A DNA stretch of 64,000 bases from JBBQVS01 sp964250805 (GCA_964250805.1 CAXUHG010000002.1:62001-126000); one strand, 5' to 3'; counted from the first letter of the stretch, positions 43,546 through 53,026 are shown. Program-made: numbers and translations. Notes: generated by a model not told the origin, from the sequence alone.

Positions 43546-44476
43546 ATTGCATAAGAAGGCATGCCGCCTCATGCGCTTGATAGTATTTGCTGGTGGGAGC
43601 GTGACCGAGCAGAGGCGCAATAAAACTAGTTGCCGCAACCACTTTTTCGAGGTCTACCCCTGTTGTAATGTTCATGCCATCAAGCATATATAGTAAGTCC
43701 TCGGTAGCTAGATTGCCAGCGGCTCCAGGAGCATAGGGACATCCACCAAGGCCACCAACCGACGAGTCGATAATGGAAACGCCCATCTGTAGCGAGGCTA
43801 GCACATTGGCAAGCGCGGTACCGCGTGTATCGTGAAAGTGAACGGCAAGTTGCTCTATCCTGATATCGTGTTGCAGCAGGAGGTCGATCATCTCCATCAC
43901 CTGTACAGGTGTTGCGACGCCGATGGTATCACCGAGCGAAAGTTCTTCGATACCCATTTCCAATAACGCTTGCGCGACACGCAATACATTTTGTGGGTCT
44001 ACAGCACCTTCATAAGGGCAACCGAAAACGGTTGAGATATAGCCCCGCACGGAAATATGCTCTTGCTGTGCCAGCGCGACAATAGGACGAAAGTTGTCAA
44101 GGCTTTCAGCAATTGTCGCATTGATATTATGGCGTGTAAAGCTCTCGCTAGCTGCTGTAAAGACGGCAACGGAACGTACACCTGCCGCGAGCGCACGCTC
44201 CATGCCTTTCGGGTTGGGTACCAGGACAGGATACTCTACATTAGGATTGCGTGTGATACCTGCCATGACAGCACTTGCATCGCTCAATTGTGGAATAGCA
44301 CGTGGACTGACAAATGATGTAGCCTCGACAACAGGCAGTCCAGCATCACTGAGTAGGTTGATAAACTGGATTTTCTGCTCAGTGGGAATGTTGACCTTCT
44401 CGTTTTGCAGACCGTCGCGCGGCCCCACTTCGACAATGCGCACTGACTTTGGAAAAGAAGGAAGGACAGTAGGCAT
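43544..44476 (-). CDS. mvaB: Hydroxymethylglutaryl-CoA lyase
   Basis: A 310-residue DRE-TIM metallolyase. It starts with VRIVEVGPRDGLQNEK, the metal/substrate loop of HMG-CoA lyases, has VEATSFVSPRAIPQLSD, FHDTRGTALAN and the catalytic cysteine loop GGLGGCPYAPGAAGN. It cleaves HMG-CoA to acetyl-CoA and acetoacetate, the last step of leucine degradation, complementing the mcc operon at 50.6-55 kb. GAGGAG lies before the ATG. It starts two bases after the stop of the upstream CorC/HlyC gene. Confidence 0.95.
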   Translation of the reverse strand: MPTVLPSFPKSVRIVEVGPRDGLQNEKVNIPTEQKIQFINLLSDAGLPVVEATSFVSPRAIPQLSDASAVMAGITRNPNVEYPVLVPNPKGMERALAAGVRSVAVFTAASESFTRHNINATIAESLDNFRPIVALAQQEHISVRGYISTVFGCPYEGAVDPQNVLRVAQALLEMGIEELSLGDTIGVATPVQVMEMIDLLLQHDIRIEQLAVHFHDTRGTALANVLASLQMGVSIIDSSVGGLGGCPYAPGAAGNLATEDLLYMLDGMNITTGVDLEKVVAATSFIAPLLGHAPTSKYYQAHEAACLLMQ

Positions 44477-44478
44477 CG

Positions 44479-45933
44479 TTAAGCTCCTCTATACTCGATA
44501 GGCGAAGGCTGGTCAGAAGAGTGTTGATCTTGCTCGCTCTGCCGTTGCGAATCGTTCTGATTTTCTAGTGATGGCAAAAGACGAATTTCGCCTTGCCCTG
44601 GAAGTTGTGGTGTGGCTGGCTGGATTCGCTCTACACGTATCTTGTTTATACGTCGTCCGCGCGTTTCGAGGACAGTAAACTTCAGATCTTTATACGTGAC
44701 GTTATCGCCAGCAACTGGAATTTTATCAAGTTGCTCGTAAACAAAACCACCTAGCGTTTCGTAGTCCCCCTCTTCGAGCTTTACGTCCATCATATCGCTG
44801 AACTCATAGATGTTAATTTTCGCGTCGAAGATGTACTCGTTATCGTTCACTCTTTCATACAAGACTTCTTCGTGGTCGTATTCGTCCTGGATATCGCCAA
44901 CTATCTCCTCTACAAGGTCTTCAATCGTGACAAGGCCAGCTACCGAGCCATACTCATCAACAACCATTACCATGTGAATGCGCCGCTGCCGTATTTCACG
45001 TAACAAATCATCCAGCTTCTTACTTTCAGGCACAAAGTATGCAGGACGCACAAGATCACGAATGGGAAAGGTATTATGTCCTTCACGAAGCTGTTTCAGC
45101 ATATCCTTTGTATAAAGGACACCGATAATCTCGTCAATGCCAATACTCTCTTCATACACAGGGATACGCGAGAAACCGCCCTGTAACGCAAGATCAACAG
45201 CCTGTGTTACCGTTGCATTACTATCCAGTGTCACCATGTCGATGCGCGGCACCATGACCTCGCGCACCGTTGTATCGGCGAACTCGAAGATGCTGTGAAT
45301 CATGTCCGTCTCATCTTCCTCAAGCACACCCTCTTCTTCACCAACCGTCACCAGTAGACGCAATTCTTCCTCTGTCACAAATGGACCATGATGCTTCACC
45401 TGCCCGCCAAGCAAACGTACCAGGAAGGTTGTGATCACGCTAAGCGTTATCACAACAGGCTGTAGTAACCAGGCAGTTCCTCTGAGAGGGCTAATAAGAA
45501 CGCGTGCCCAGCGTAAAGGGTTCTGTACTGCGGCAGTTTTCGGCGTAATTTCACAAAAGATGAGAACGACAAGCGAGATGACGATAGATGAGAGCAATTC
45601 ACCGTAGGTTGACGAAAAGCGCAAAGCCAGTATCGTTGCCAAGCTCGACGCAATGATAACCGCGACGCTGTTGACGACGAGAATTGTCGAGAGAAACTTA
45701 TTTGGCTCGCTTAACAAGCGTTCGATCTCAGCAGCCTTTGTGTCGCCCTCTTCAACCAAATTTTTGAGCTTGATGCGACTGATAGAGGTAAAGGCTGTCT
45801 CGGCTGCCGAGGCAACGCCACAGAGGATGAGTGTTACAATGAGAACAGTAAATTGTAACCACGCGATTGAATCAAATTGTGGTATATGAAAATCAATTCC
45901 AGCGGCTATATTCGCAAGGCCAGGGCCATCCAT
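44479..45933 (-). CDS. CNNM/CorC-HlyC family membrane protein
   Basis: A 484-residue protein: DUF21 membrane domain (four helices, ~25-170; CGVASAAETAFTSISRIKLKNLVEEGD), two CBS domains (~215-335; VMVPRIDMVTLD, VMVVDEYGSVAGLVTIEDLVEEIVGDIQDE) and a CorC_HlyC C-terminal domain (~345-430). Relatives (YhdP, MpfA, CorC) are implicated in magnesium/cobalt efflux. The C-terminal tail is Gln/Ser-rich and charged. The gene sits between glmU and the HMG-CoA lyase gene on the same strand, 8 bases after glmU. Confidence 0.92.
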   Translation of the reverse strand: MDGPGLANIAAGIDFHIPQFDSIAWLQFTVLIVTLILCGVASAAETAFTSISRIKLKNLVEEGDTKAAEIERLLSEPNKFLSTILVVNSVAVIIASSLATILALRFSSTYGELLSSIVISLVVLIFCEITPKTAAVQNPLRWARVLISPLRGTAWLLQPVVITLSVITTFLVRLLGGQVKHHGPFVTEEELRLLVTVGEEEGVLEEDETDMIHSIFEFADTTVREVMVPRIDMVTLDSNATVTQAVDLALQGGFSRIPVYEESIGIDEIIGVLYTKDMLKQLREGHNTFPIRDLVRPAYFVPESKKLDDLLREIRQRRIHMVMVVDEYGSVAGLVTIEDLVEEIVGDIQDEYDHEEVLYERVNDNEYIFDAKINIYEFSDMMDVKLEEGDYETLGGFVYEQLDKIPVAGDNVTYKDLKFTVLETRGRRINKIRVERIQPATPQLPGQGEIRLLPSLENQNDSQRQSEQDQHSSDQPSPIEYRGA

Positions 45934-45941
45934 AGCTGCTC

Positions 45942-47372
45942 TTACTCCTTCTTATCACCCTCTGAGTTTGAGGCATCTTCTGGTGAGAGCATACGTAGTA
46001 CACGAGCGGGAACGCCAACGACGAGTGCGTTTGCTGGCACATCGTGCGTAATGACGGCTCCTGCTCCAGTATAAGCATGGTCGCCAACGGTAACGGGTGC
46101 GACAAGTATTGTATCACAACCGATAAACGCACCCTCACCAATCGTGGTGGAATGCTTCTGTTTACCATCAAAGTTCGAGGTGATGGTGCCAGCGGCGATA
46201 TTGGTGTGTGCGCCGACGGTGGCATCGCCGAGATAGCTAAAGTGATGCATGTCGGTCTCGGCCCCGATATATGAATTTTTTACTTCGCCAAAGTTGCCCA
46301 TACGCACTCCATGAGCAAGGTGTGCCCCTGGGCGACAATGGCTAAACGGTCCCATCTGTACGTCGTCTTCAAGAGTCGCTTCTTCCAGAGCGGAACTCCG
46401 AAGAATACAGCGATTGCCAATATTCGACGCGTCAATGGTTGTATTTGGTCCAATACGGCATGCTTGTCCAATGATTGTTTTTCCTGTAATCATTGTACCA
46501 GGAAGAATAACAGTATCCATACCAAGAGAAACGGTGTCGTCAATATAAGTTGTGGCAGGATCGACAATCGTTACGCCTGCATACATATGCCGTTCAAGAA
46601 TACGCTTGCGGAGCATTTGTTCCGCTGCGGCAAGTTGCACACGGTCATTGATACCGATTGTCTCATCTATGGTTCCGCTTACAGTAGTAATAACACGCTC
46701 CTGTGCCCCCGCTATTCCAATAAGGTCTGTGAGGTAGTATTCGCCAGCAGCGTTACGCGGCAAGGCATGCAGCGTTTCCCAGAGCCAGGCGCGGTCAAAG
46801 CAGTAAACGCCTGAGTTCACTTCTGAAATGCGCTTCTGCTCCACTGTTGCACGTTTCATCTCCACGATTTCGCGTACTCGCCCCTGCGAGTCACGCACAA
46901 CGCGCCCGAAGTCTGAGGGTTGCTCTATGGTCGCGGTCAAAAACGTGACTGTTGCCTGTTGAGCAAGATGTGTGCTGAGAACTTGCGCGAGCATACTGCT
47001 ACTCACCAGTGGAGTGTCGCCGTAGCATACAAGAACGGTTTGCGGTAATGGATAGAATCCATCGACGACAGGTTGAGCAGCGAGAACAGCATGTCCAGTC
47101 CCTAGTTGCTCATCTTGAAGAGCATAAAGGCATCGTTCACCAAAGACGGCTTCTATCTGAGCGGCCTCGTGTCCAAGCACAACGATAGGCTTATGTGGGG
47201 AGATGGTATTATTCAGCGAAAGAGACGAGAGTTCTGGAGGAATAGACTCAACGGCATTCAGTACATGTGCTAATAGTGGCTGACCAGCCAGAGGGTGAAG
47301 GACCTTGGGCAATGTTGAACGCATCCGTGTGCCCTTGCCTGCTGCAAGCACGACGGTCGCATATGTATTCAT
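45942..47372 (-). CDS. glmU: Bifunctional N-acetylglucosamine-1-phosphate uridyltransferase / glucosamine-1-phosphate acetyltransferase
   Basis: A 476-residue GlmU. The uridyltransferase domain has LAAGKGTRMRSTLPKVLHPLAG, YGDTPL and EVNSGVYCFD; the C-terminal left-handed beta-helix (~260-460) has many hexapeptide repeats and the acetyltransferase loop GDATVGAHTNIAAGTITSNFDGKQKHST. It makes UDP-GlcNAc for peptidoglycan. The ATG starting MNTYATVVLAAGKG is chosen over an upstream in-frame ATG because homology starts there. A tRNA-Gln gene lies 98 bases upstream. Confidence 0.96.
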   Translation of the reverse strand: MNTYATVVLAAGKGTRMRSTLPKVLHPLAGQPLLAHVLNAVESIPPELSSLSLNNTISPHKPIVVLGHEAAQIEAVFGERCLYALQDEQLGTGHAVLAAQPVVDGFYPLPQTVLVCYGDTPLVSSSMLAQVLSTHLAQQATVTFLTATIEQPSDFGRVVRDSQGRVREIVEMKRATVEQKRISEVNSGVYCFDRAWLWETLHALPRNAAGEYYLTDLIGIAGAQERVITTVSGTIDETIGINDRVQLAAAEQMLRKRILERHMYAGVTIVDPATTYIDDTVSLGMDTVILPGTMITGKTIIGQACRIGPNTTIDASNIGNRCILRSSALEEATLEDDVQMGPFSHCRPGAHLAHGVRMGNFGEVKNSYIGAETDMHHFSYLGDATVGAHTNIAAGTITSNFDGKQKHSTTIGEGAFIGCDTILVAPVTVGDHAYTGAGAVITHDVPANALVVGVPARVLRMLSPEDASNSEGDKKE

Positions 47373-47470
47373 GAGCGGATATACAAACCTTTTTTGTTTT
47401 CTCGCATAGTTCGGAGTTTTGTAGTACGGAGAGAAAAGCATCTCCGTACAACCACGCTATAAGAGAAGAT

Positions 47471-47545
47471 TGGCTCGGGTGCCAAGATTCGAACTTGGGA
47501 ATGGCGGATCCAAAGACCGCTGCCTTACCACTTGGCCACACCCGA
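47471..47545 (-). tRNA. tRNA-Gln (anticodon TTG)
   Basis: On the minus strand the acceptor arms TCGGGTG/CACCCGA pair fully, the T arm is CCAAGTTCGAATCTTGG and the D arm has GGCCAAGTGGTAAGGC. The anticodon loop CTTTGGA gives TTG (plus-strand CAA at 47511-47513), glutamine. The 3' CCA is encoded after a G discriminator. The last pair of the anticodon stem (31:39) is T-T, a mild oddity. Confidence 0.95.
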
Positions 47546-47641
47546 AAACCTCGCGCAACATTTGTGTTGCGACGTGAATATATTACATGATTCCTTGTGC
47601 TTTGTCAACAGGATTTTTCTTGCAAAATACAATAGAGTCTC

Positions 47642-47672
47642 TTGACATTGCCGTAACGTCAAGCTGTACACT
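47642..47672 (+). promoter_or_regulatory. MerR-type promoter/operator of the merR gene
   Basis: TTGACA (47642-47647) and TACACT (47667-47672) are separated by 19 bases, the overlong spacer typical of MerR-activated promoters. The spacer holds an imperfect dyad TTGCCGT-A-ACGTCAA. It shares 26 of 31 positions with the second copy at 48552-48582. Confidence 0.75.
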
Positions 47673-47704
47673 TCTTGCATAGCTTTCTATAAGGAGGAAC
47701 ACGC

Positions 47705-48586
47705 ATGTTTCGTATCGGCGACTTTTCCAAAATCGCTCAAGTCTCAGGTCGTCTACTACGGTACTATGATGAGATTGGTCTTCTCAGTCCCGAATTCACC
47801 GACCCACAAACGGGATATCGCTATTATAGCGCACAACAACTGCCTCGGCTCAATCACATTCTCGTCTTAAAAGAACTCGGCCTTTCATTGGAACAAATTG
47901 CTCAATTGCTGGACAGGAATACCTCTCTCGACGAAATTCGAGGGATGCTGACCTTACGTAAAGCCCAGATTGAGCAATCGGTCCAGGAAGAAATGGAGAG
48001 GCTACGTGTCGTAGAGACGCGGCTACAACAAATCGACATGCATGGGCAGATACTAGAACCTGATGTTGTTCTCAAATCCGTTCCGACGCAGTACTTCCTC
48101 GCACTACGTGAAGTGCTACCAAGCATGGACGCAGTACGCCGTCTCGTCCAAAACATCTTCACTGTTGTTCCTAAGATGATAGGACACAACGGTCTCGGTC
48201 ACATCGCCGTCGTAATCCATTCTTCCGTCTACGATCCTGAAGCACTTGACGTTGAAGTCGGCTATCTGCTCACTACAAAAATCTCAAAGGTGGTCAGGCT
48301 GTCTGAGGAACGCGTGCTAACGGTACACGAATTACCTGCTGTTGACACAATGGCAACCCTTGCTCATGAAGGGCGTGTTAGCGACCTCCACCAAAGTTAC
48401 GGCATGCTAGGCATATGGGTAGAGCAGAAGAACTGGCACATCATTGGAATAGGGCGAGAAATCCTGATACAACTGCCTAAGCCCGGTGCAGAAGATGATG
48501 CGGTGGTTGAGATTCAACTGCCAGTGAGCCAAGATCACAAAAAATTGGGGCTTGACTTTGACGTTACGTCAAACAGTACACTTTGA
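47705..48586 (+). CDS. MerR-family transcriptional regulator with GyrI-like effector domain
   Basis: A 293-residue regulator. Residues 1-70 form the MerR winged HTH (MFRIGDFSKIAQVSGRLLRYYDEIGLLSP...YRYYSAQQLPRLNHI), then a coiled-coil dimer helix (~75-110) and a C-terminal ligand-binding domain (~120-285) resembling GyrI/BmrR effector domains. GGAGG lies just upstream. It probably controls itself and the downstream carbonic anhydrase-like gene, since both have matching 19-bp-spacer promoters; the second promoter lies within the last codons of this gene. Confidence 0.93.
   Translation: MFRIGDFSKIAQVSGRLLRYYDEIGLLSPEFTDPQTGYRYYSAQQLPRLNHILVLKELGLSLEQIAQLLDRNTSLDEIRGMLTLRKAQIEQSVQEEMERLRVVETRLQQIDMHGQILEPDVVLKSVPTQYFLALREVLPSMDAVRRLVQNIFTVVPKMIGHNGLGHIAVVIHSSVYDPEALDVEVGYLLTTKISKVVRLSEERVLTVHELPAVDTMATLAHEGRVSDLHQSYGMLGIWVEQKNWHIIGIGREILIQLPKPGAEDDAVVEIQLPVSQDHKKLGLDFDVTSNSTL
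48552..48582 (+). promoter_or_regulatory. Second MerR-type promoter/operator, inside the 3' end of the merR gene
   Basis: TTGACT (48552-48557), a 19-base spacer and TACACT (48577-48582). The spacer contains a perfect dyad TTGACGT-T-ACGTCAA. It ends 80 bases before the carbonic anhydrase-like gene. Confidence 0.75.
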
Positions 48587-48662
48587 ATGTGAGCATGAAA
48601 GCAATCACAAAGACAAACACTTGACTGTATTCACTAAAAACTATCCATACCAGAGGAACAAC

Positions 48663-49193
48663 ATGACTACTATAGACACGCTAACAAAGCGCAATCGAGA
48701 TTTCGCTATGCATCAGTTCACCGCGAACCTGCCCCTCATACCAACATTAAGGACGATGATCGTTACATGTGTCGATCCACGCGTTGATCCGGCTTATGTG
48801 CTGGGTATTGAGCCTGGAGAAGCTGTCGTAATACGCAATATTGGTGGTCGTATCACTCCAGCAACGCTACAGACAATGGCTATGCTGCAAACGATAACCC
48901 AGGTTCAAGGAGCTAAACTTGGGGGCGACTTTAACCTCCTCGTTCTCCATCATACTGATTGTGGAATTACACGCTTAGCAGCTAAATCCGATATGCTTGC
49001 TGGCTACTTTGAAATCGGCAAAGCGGAGTTGGAGGCCAAAGCAGTGACTGATCCTAGAACGGCTGTTGCTGTCGATGTTGCCATGCTCAAGGCGAATCCT
49101 CTCTTTCCCAGAGAGTGGCTTGTTTCTGGACTCGTCTACGATGTAACGACAGGTCTGGTTGAAACCGTCGTCCCTCCCAATGCACTTCTGTAG
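48663..49193 (+). CDS. Beta-carbonic anhydrase-like protein
   Basis: A 176-residue beta-class carbonic anhydrase-like protein. The zinc-site segments are TCVDPRVDP (CxDxR) and LHHTDCGI (HxxC). IRNIGGRI is also conserved. The ATG has AGAGGA 5 bases upstream; a longer frame begins inside the merR gene but lacks homology. A hairpin terminator follows 2 bases after the stop. The operator at 48552-48582 predicts MerR control. Members of this short group may act on substrates other than bicarbonate. Confidence 0.88.
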   Translation: MTTIDTLTKRNRDFAMHQFTANLPLIPTLRTMIVTCVDPRVDPAYVLGIEPGEAVVIRNIGGRITPATLQTMAMLQTITQVQGAKLGGDFNLLVLHHTDCGITRLAAKSDMLAGYFEIGKAELEAKAVTDPRTAVAVDVAMLKANPLFPREWLVSGLVYDVTTGLVETVVPPNALL

Positions 49194-49195
49194 AG

Positions 49196-49228
49196 GAGAG
49201 TCTATGTACTCTTCGTACATAGACTCTC
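49196..49228 (+). terminator. Hairpin after the carbonic anhydrase-like gene
   Basis: Arms 49196-49209 and 49215-49228 form a perfect 14-bp stem with a TCTTC loop. No T run follows. Confidence 0.7.
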
Positions 49229-49310
49229 ATAAACAATCTCCGTAATTTTGAGTGCATCAAAGCTACTGTACGGTAATCTCACTTACTAATTTAGATAGGA
49301 ACTAATCATC

Positions 49311-50402
49311 ATGAATAAACCAAGAATCCTTGTTCTGACAGCCGCTGGGAAAACTGGCTATCCAATTGCCCTTCAGCTTCTGAGCGAAGGCTTTCCAGTC
49401 ACCGCTTTCGTGCGGAAAGAAGATCAACGTAGCGAACGCCTCAGGTCACTGGGAGCTGATATCGTTGCAGGTTCAATTACAGACATAAATGATATGAGAA
49501 AAGCTATGGCTGGAGCGCAACGTGCCTACTTCTGCACCCCGATTATAGAGGGAACTCTCAAGGCTGTGGATGTCTTCACTGCGGTTGCCGCGAAACAGAA
49601 TCTTGAATCTGTTGTTGCCATGAGCCAATGGCTTGCCAACCCTAATCACCCCTCCATACAAACGCGAGATGTCTGGCTCGCTGACAGGCTACTTGAACTT
49701 TTACCTGGAACCGACGTAACCTTCATCAACCCAGGTTTTTTCGTAGACAACGACATGCAGGTCTTACCCTTTGTTACTCAATTTGGGCTTCTAACACTAC
49801 CATATAAAGCTGGTCTTAATGCGCCCCCTTCCAACGAAGACATGGCTCGTGTTGTTGCCGAAATTTTGGCGCGACCAGAAGGGCATGCAGGAAAGACCTA
49901 TCGCCCGACTGGTCCCAAGCTGGTGTCTCCACAGGATATCGCAGCAACATTCTCAAAGGTATTGGGGCGCAAAGTCACCTACATTAATGTCCCGCTCTGG
50001 CTCATCTCCAAAGTCATGAAAGGCATGGGCTATCCCAATTACTTTATCGCCCAGTTCCAACAATACATTCCTGAGTATCAGAAAAATGCGTTTGCCATCA
50101 ACGCACCTAATGATGTCGTTCGCACCATTACTGGTAAGGAGCCAGAAGACTACGAAACAATCGCGAGGCGGTACATTACTGCTGCTCCACAACCCAAACG
50201 GAGCCTCGCTGCACGAATACAGCAGATGATTATGCTAACGATCTGGGTGCTACTTCCCAGCCCCAAGACAACTCCATACCTCGCTCTGAGTGAGTTTTCG
50301 GATAGGAAACATGCTGTCCTGAGCGCAGACTCAGCCGAATGGCGTCACAGCCATGAACTTCAAACAGACGAAATATCGAAAGAGAAAACATATGTGATAT
50401 GA
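49311..50402 (+). CDS. NmrA-like NAD(P)-binding protein
   Basis: A 363-residue atypical short-chain dehydrogenase. RILVLTAAGKTGYPIALQLL is the nucleotide-binding GxxGxxG variant, followed by VTAFVRKEDQRSERL where NADPH-preferring NmrA/QOR2-type proteins have basic residues. PNHPSIQTRDVWLADRLL and FINPGFFVDN are typical of the NmrA group. The C-terminal ~65 residues extend beyond the usual fold, with a hydrophobic stretch (MIMLTIWVLLP). TAGGA lies about 10 bases upstream. It may be a redox sensor or quinone reductase. Confidence 0.85.
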   Translation: MNKPRILVLTAAGKTGYPIALQLLSEGFPVTAFVRKEDQRSERLRSLGADIVAGSITDINDMRKAMAGAQRAYFCTPIIEGTLKAVDVFTAVAAKQNLESVVAMSQWLANPNHPSIQTRDVWLADRLLELLPGTDVTFINPGFFVDNDMQVLPFVTQFGLLTLPYKAGLNAPPSNEDMARVVAEILARPEGHAGKTYRPTGPKLVSPQDIAATFSKVLGRKVTYINVPLWLISKVMKGMGYPNYFIAQFQQYIPEYQKNAFAINAPNDVVRTITGKEPEDYETIARRYITAAPQPKRSLAARIQQMIMLTIWVLLPSPKTTPYLALSEFSDRKHAVLSADSAEWRHSHELQTDEISKEKTYVI

Positions 50403-50576
50403 CCTAACATTGGGTTAGGAGAACAACAGATACAATAAAAAAGCGAAATTATTGTAGCAACGGTAGTTTACATAAGGTATCTCACCTAACTTGACGCCCC
50501 CTATACGTGGTGCTATGCTGAACGAACAGAGCAACGAACATCTCTTATCATCGTCGCTGAGAGGAACAAGCACCAC

Positions 50577-52184
50577 ATGAGTATTCTCGAAACCCAGATA
50601 GATCGAACGAGTCCCGAATTTCAGGCCAACACCCAATATTTTCAACAACTTCTGGAGGAGCTACAACAGCACATCCAGCATGTACAGCAGGGAGGTGGCC
50701 CCGACGCAGTAGCGAAGCACAAGAAGCGCAACAAGCTACTTGCACGGGAGCGTGTCCAGCTTCTATGCGACCCGAACACACCCTTTCTTGAGCTAAGCCC
50801 GTTGGCGGCATACGACATGTACGATAACGATGCACCCTCGGCTGGTATCGTGACGGGTATCGGACTTGTCGAGGGGCAAGAGTGCATGATTGTTGCCAAT
50901 GATGCAACGGTCAAGGGCGGCACCTACTACCCTATGACGGTTAAAAAGCACTTACGCGCTCAGGAGATAGCGGAACAAAATCATCTCCCCTGTATTTATC
51001 TCGTCGATTCGGGTGGTGCGTTCTTGCCGTTGCAGGCCGATGTCTTTCCCGACCGCGACCACTTCGGGCGTATCTTCTACAATCAGGCACAGATGTCGAG
51101 CAAGCGTATTCCACAGATTGCTGCTGTGATGGGATCGAGTACGGCAGGCGGTGCCTATGTGCCTGCTATGAGCGACGAGACGGTGATTGTGCAGGGCAAT
51201 GGCACAATTTTTCTCGGCGGTCCTCCACTAGTGAAGGCTGCAACAGGCGAAGAGGTGAGCGCGGAAGACCTGGGCGGTGCCGACGTACACTCGCGTATCT
51301 CAGGCGTCACCGACCATTATGCCCTCAATGACCCACATGCGTTGGCTATTTGTCGTAGCATTGTCTCGCACCTTAATCGACGCAAACATATTCCCTGGGA
51401 CATTCATCCGCCAGAACCACCACGCTACGACTCAAACGACCTCTATGGGATTGTTCCGAGTGATAACCACAAGAGCTATAACGTGCGTGAAATCATTGCA
51501 AGGCTCGTCGATGGCAGCAGGTTTCATGAGTTCAAGGAACTGTACGGCACAACGCTGGTGTGTGGCTTCGCTCGTATCATGGGCTATCCCGTCGGCATTA
51601 TCGCCAATAACGGTATTCTCTTCTCCGAAAGTGCGCTCAAGGCGACTCACTTCATCGAGTTATGCGTACAACGTCGCACACCACTAGTTTTCTTGCAAAA
51701 CATCACTGGCTTCATGGTTGGACGACAATACGAAAACGGCGGCATTGCGAAGGATGGGGCGAAGATGGTGACTGCCGTTGCCACCGCGTCTGTACCCAAG
51801 TTTACGGTGATTATCGGTGGCTCATTTGGTGCTGGCAACTACGGCATGAGTGGTCGTGCCTATTCGCCACGTCAATTGTGGATGTGGCCTAATGCGCGTA
51901 TCTCCGTCATGGGTGGGCTACAGGCGGCGACGGTGTTGGCAACCGTGCGCAAAGAGGGCATGGCGGCTCGTGGCAAAACGATGACCTCGGAGGAAGAACA
52001 GGCGTTTATGCAGCCCACGCTCGACAAGTACGAGGAAGAGGGCAATCCCTACTACAGCACAGCTCGGCTCTGGGATGATGGTATTATCGACCCACGCGAT
52101 ACACGCAATGTGCTGGCACTCGGTATAGCCGCCTCACTGAACGCGCCAATGCCAGAGACGCCTTTTGGCATCTTCAGGATGTAA
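50577..52184 (+). CDS. mccB: Methylcrotonyl-CoA carboxylase carboxyltransferase (beta) subunit
   Basis: A 535-residue biotin-dependent carboxyltransferase. Landmarks are KHKKRNKLLARERVQLLCDPNTPFLELS, VKGGTYYPMTVKKHLRAQEIAEQN, YLVDSGGAFLPLQADVFPDRDHFGRIFYNQAQMSS and the C-terminal GGSFGAGNYGMSGRAYSPR. These fit MCC beta more closely than propionyl-CoA carboxylase. It heads an operon with an enoyl-CoA hydratase and mccA and acts in leucine catabolism. GAGAGGA lies 11 bases upstream. Confidence 0.93.
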   Translation: MSILETQIDRTSPEFQANTQYFQQLLEELQQHIQHVQQGGGPDAVAKHKKRNKLLARERVQLLCDPNTPFLELSPLAAYDMYDNDAPSAGIVTGIGLVEGQECMIVANDATVKGGTYYPMTVKKHLRAQEIAEQNHLPCIYLVDSGGAFLPLQADVFPDRDHFGRIFYNQAQMSSKRIPQIAAVMGSSTAGGAYVPAMSDETVIVQGNGTIFLGGPPLVKAATGEEVSAEDLGGADVHSRISGVTDHYALNDPHALAICRSIVSHLNRRKHIPWDIHPPEPPRYDSNDLYGIVPSDNHKSYNVREIIARLVDGSRFHEFKELYGTTLVCGFARIMGYPVGIIANNGILFSESALKATHFIELCVQRRTPLVFLQNITGFMVGRQYENGGIAKDGAKMVTAVATASVPKFTVIIGGSFGAGNYGMSGRAYSPRQLWMWPNARISVMGGLQAATVLATVRKEGMAARGKTMTSEEEQAFMQPTLDKYEEEGNPYYSTARLWDDGIIDPRDTRNVLALGIAASLNAPMPETPFGIFRM

Positions 52185-52206
52185 GGGAAATACGACAGGA
52201 GGAACT

Positions 52207-53019
52207 ATGACACAGCATACCTATACATCTATCTCGGTTGAGTATAGCCATCAAAACCGTATTGCAACGGTGACATTGCGGCGTCCAGAGGTGCATAACG
52301 CATTCAACGAACAAATTATCGAGGAACTTACGACAGCATTTACCGACCTGAGTCTTGATGAGCAGCTACACGGCGTCGTTTTGACAGGCGATGGAGCGTC
52401 ATTTAGCGCGGGTGCTGACCTGAGCATGATGAAATCGGCGGCGAGCTTTACACACGAACAAAATCTCAACGATGCCCTGCGCCTTGCCGACCTGCTCTCT
52501 CTCATCAATACATTTCCCTGTCCAGTTGTGGGGCGCGTCAATGGTACGGCGATGGGTGGCGGCGTAGGATTGGTCTCCGTGTGTGATATCGTAATCGCGG
52601 CAGAGAGTGCGCGGTTCGCCTTTAGCGAGGTCAAGTTGGGCATCGCTCCCGCCGTTATCTCGCCATTTGTTATGCATAAAATTGGTGAGTCGAATGCGCG
52701 TGTTCTCTTTGTGACAGGCGAACGTTTTAGCGCAACACGCGCGCGTGAAGTTGGCTTGGTGCATTCAATTGTGCCGCTCGAACATCTTGATGATGCTATC
52801 GAGAAGGCGTTGAATGAGTTGTTGACCAGCGCACCACAGGCACTACGAGTGTGCAAAGAACTGGCTCTCACGGTGGGACAGATGGATAGCACAACGGCTC
52901 GTCGCTATACTGCCGAGACGATTGCGCGGCTACGGGTGAGCGACGAAGGACAAGAGGGGCTACGCTCGTTTTTAGAGAAGCGCAAACCAGTGTGGGTCGC
53001 GCAAGAAAATGTAAAGTAG
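52207..53019 (+). CDS. liuC: Enoyl-CoA hydratase, probable methylglutaconyl-CoA hydratase
   Basis: A 270-residue crotonase. Oxyanion-hole segments are SFSAGADLSMMK and GTAMGGGVGLVSVCDIVIA; the catalytic Glu region is FSEVKLGIAPAVISPFV. Between mccB and mccA it most likely hydrates 3-methylglutaconyl-CoA to HMG-CoA. GGAGG lies 5 bases before the ATG at 52207; an earlier in-frame start is inside mccB. Function is inferred from operon context; crotonases cannot be separated by sequence alone. Confidence 0.9.
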   Translation: MTQHTYTSISVEYSHQNRIATVTLRRPEVHNAFNEQIIEELTTAFTDLSLDEQLHGVVLTGDGASFSAGADLSMMKSAASFTHEQNLNDALRLADLLSLINTFPCPVVGRVNGTAMGGGVGLVSVCDIVIAAESARFAFSEVKLGIAPAVISPFVMHKIGESNARVLFVTGERFSATRAREVGLVHSIVPLEHLDDAIEKALNELLTSAPQALRVCKELALTVGQMDSTTARRYTAETIARLRVSDEGQEGLRSFLEKRKPVWVAQENVK

Positions 53020-53026
53020 TATAAGA

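Noticed and set aside
46311..46814. 167-codon plus-strand frame
   Set aside because: Antisense to glmU beta-helix repeats; the Asn/Cys-rich product reflects the repeat codons.
52251..52892. 213-codon minus-strand frame inside the enoyl-CoA hydratase gene
   Set aside because: Antisense to a well-supported crotonase; Ser/Arg/Thr-rich product typical of a shadow frame.
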